Assembly: GCF_000003605.2 (NCBI RefSeq)
Contig: NW_003146773.1
Location: 114,271-156,774 of the forward strand
Reading direction: 5' to 3'
DNA from: Saccoglossus kowalevskii
Lineage: Eukaryota > Hemichordata > Enteropneusta > Harrimaniidae
Length of the DNA: 42,504 nt
In this document: piece after piece, positions 41,781 to 42,504 of the stretch
Position numbering within the stretch: position 1 is the stretch's first letter
How the letters are laid out: each line of letters opens with the position of its first letter
Notes under the pieces: model-generated
The model's database searches: none
What the model was told of the DNA's origin: nothing
The model's input: the letters and a program-made list of their open reading frames with translations, nothing else
Translations under genes and position numbers: made by a program

Positions 41781-42296
41781 TATATACCGGTACATCACGA
41801 GGTACAAACAATAATGTTGTTGTCCCTGATTTTCTTTGTTTTACACTTATTTTGTTTATAAAATGTGAAATTCAAGGTCACATAACTACAGTAAGGTGTT
41901 TTTCAAGATTAAATTATCAATATATAATGTTCTGTTACATCATTTGTGCATTAGAGAATAAGCATGACTAGATGCATCACAAAAAATCTATGAGCATCAG
42001 TGATGCATCATATCAGGTTAGAGGACATAGCATAATGAGCATGGTACACATCCAAAAATATTGTTCAGAGAAGAGACTCTCAAATTGTCGGAGAAGCACT
42101 TTCATTTGAATGAAGATACCAACAATTTCTCAAGAAACAGATGGGGAAAAATGATCAAAATGTTCATTTTTGCACTGGTTTCCACGGTAAATCAACATTT
42201 TGCTTTGTATGATCTTAATATTTTATAACATAAAACTGACATTTAATTTACTCAGTGTGATAATAGTTTGTCATTATTTATATACAATAGGAAGTT

Positions 42297-42338
42297 TGCT
42301 CCCATAATGCATTGCATATAAGCACAGTAACATGCTCA
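42297..42338 (-). repeat. Inverted third copy of the TGAGCATGTTA...GCATTATGGGAG repeat
   Basis: On the minus strand, TGAGCATGTTAC and TGCAATGCATTATGGGAG match the copy at 5523-5565. This shows the sequence is interspersed rather than unique. Confidence 0.5.
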
Positions 42339-42504
42339 CTGATGCCAAATTTAACTGAAACCTGTCTTAACTACATGATATTGATAAACAAGCAGCCTGT
42401 CGGCTGAGATAGCTCCGCTGTTAGCAATGCACATGGCAATTAAAGAACAGAAGATATCATTAGAAAATGAACAAATCTGAGAGAGGTCCACATGTAGTAC
42501 CTAC

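Larger units (their letters stand above)
41377..42504 (-). other. DNAJB12 intron, running off the right edge
   Basis: No further exon seen: no HPD-encoding sequence or J-domain start on the minus strand. Holds a MITE and the repeat copy above. Confidence 0.6.

Noticed and set aside
42398-42440. tRNA A-box-like stretch (GAGATAGCTCCGCTGTTAGCA) as a tRNA gene or SINE
   Set aside because: No B box or closing stems follow; only a resemblance.

Overview
The window reads as genomic DNA from a marine invertebrate bilaterian: interrupted genes with GT-AG introns of 0.1 to 1.5 kb, AT-rich introns, MITEs, a LINE relic, a tRNA-derived SINE-like relic and three minisatellite blocks. Protein similarity favours an invertebrate deuterostome or a lophotrochozoan. 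I cannot fix the species.

Two protein-coding genes can be supported, both on the minus strand and both cut by a window edge. (1) At 915-14515 lie the first 17 coding exons of a cadherin-23 (CDH23) orthologue. They give one uninterrupted frame of 812 residues: signal peptide, EC1 to EC7, and the start of EC8. The gene continues past the left edge. (2) At 39018-41376 lie the last six coding exons of a DNAJB12/DNAJB14-type ER-membrane J-protein: end of the J-domain, His/Asp-rich and GGG segment, one membrane helix and the DUF1977 tail with a stop codon. Its 5' exons lie beyond the right edge. In human, CDH23 and DNAJB12 are both in 10q22.1, so the pairing may be an old linkage.

Between them (about 14.5-39 kb) I find no convincing protein-coding exon. 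This stretch holds a diverged 38-42 bp tandem repeat (15588-15910), a LINE 3' relic (about 18420-18835), a 2-kb array of 23-bp units with higher-order blocks (20908-22893), a 209-bp tandem duplication (25785-26206), several fold-back sequences, a cluster of GCGCCCTCTAGTG-type motifs that look like CTCF sites or MITE ends (30.1-32.6 kb), a 924-bp non-autonomous DNA transposon with clear inverted ends (35290-36213), a 26/52-bp array (36709-37085) and a 36-bp array (37484-38565).

CpG is scarce in the CDH23 body (left of about 13 kb) and in the right third (right of about 32 kb, except inside the transposon), but plentiful between. That is the pattern expected of gene-body methylation with an unmethylated 5'/intergenic domain. 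A good splice acceptor just upstream of the CDH23 start codon suggests a non-coding first exon further right, so part of the apparent intergenic DNA may be CDH23 intron 1.

No CRISPR array, functional tRNA or rRNA gene, or virus-like element was recognised.
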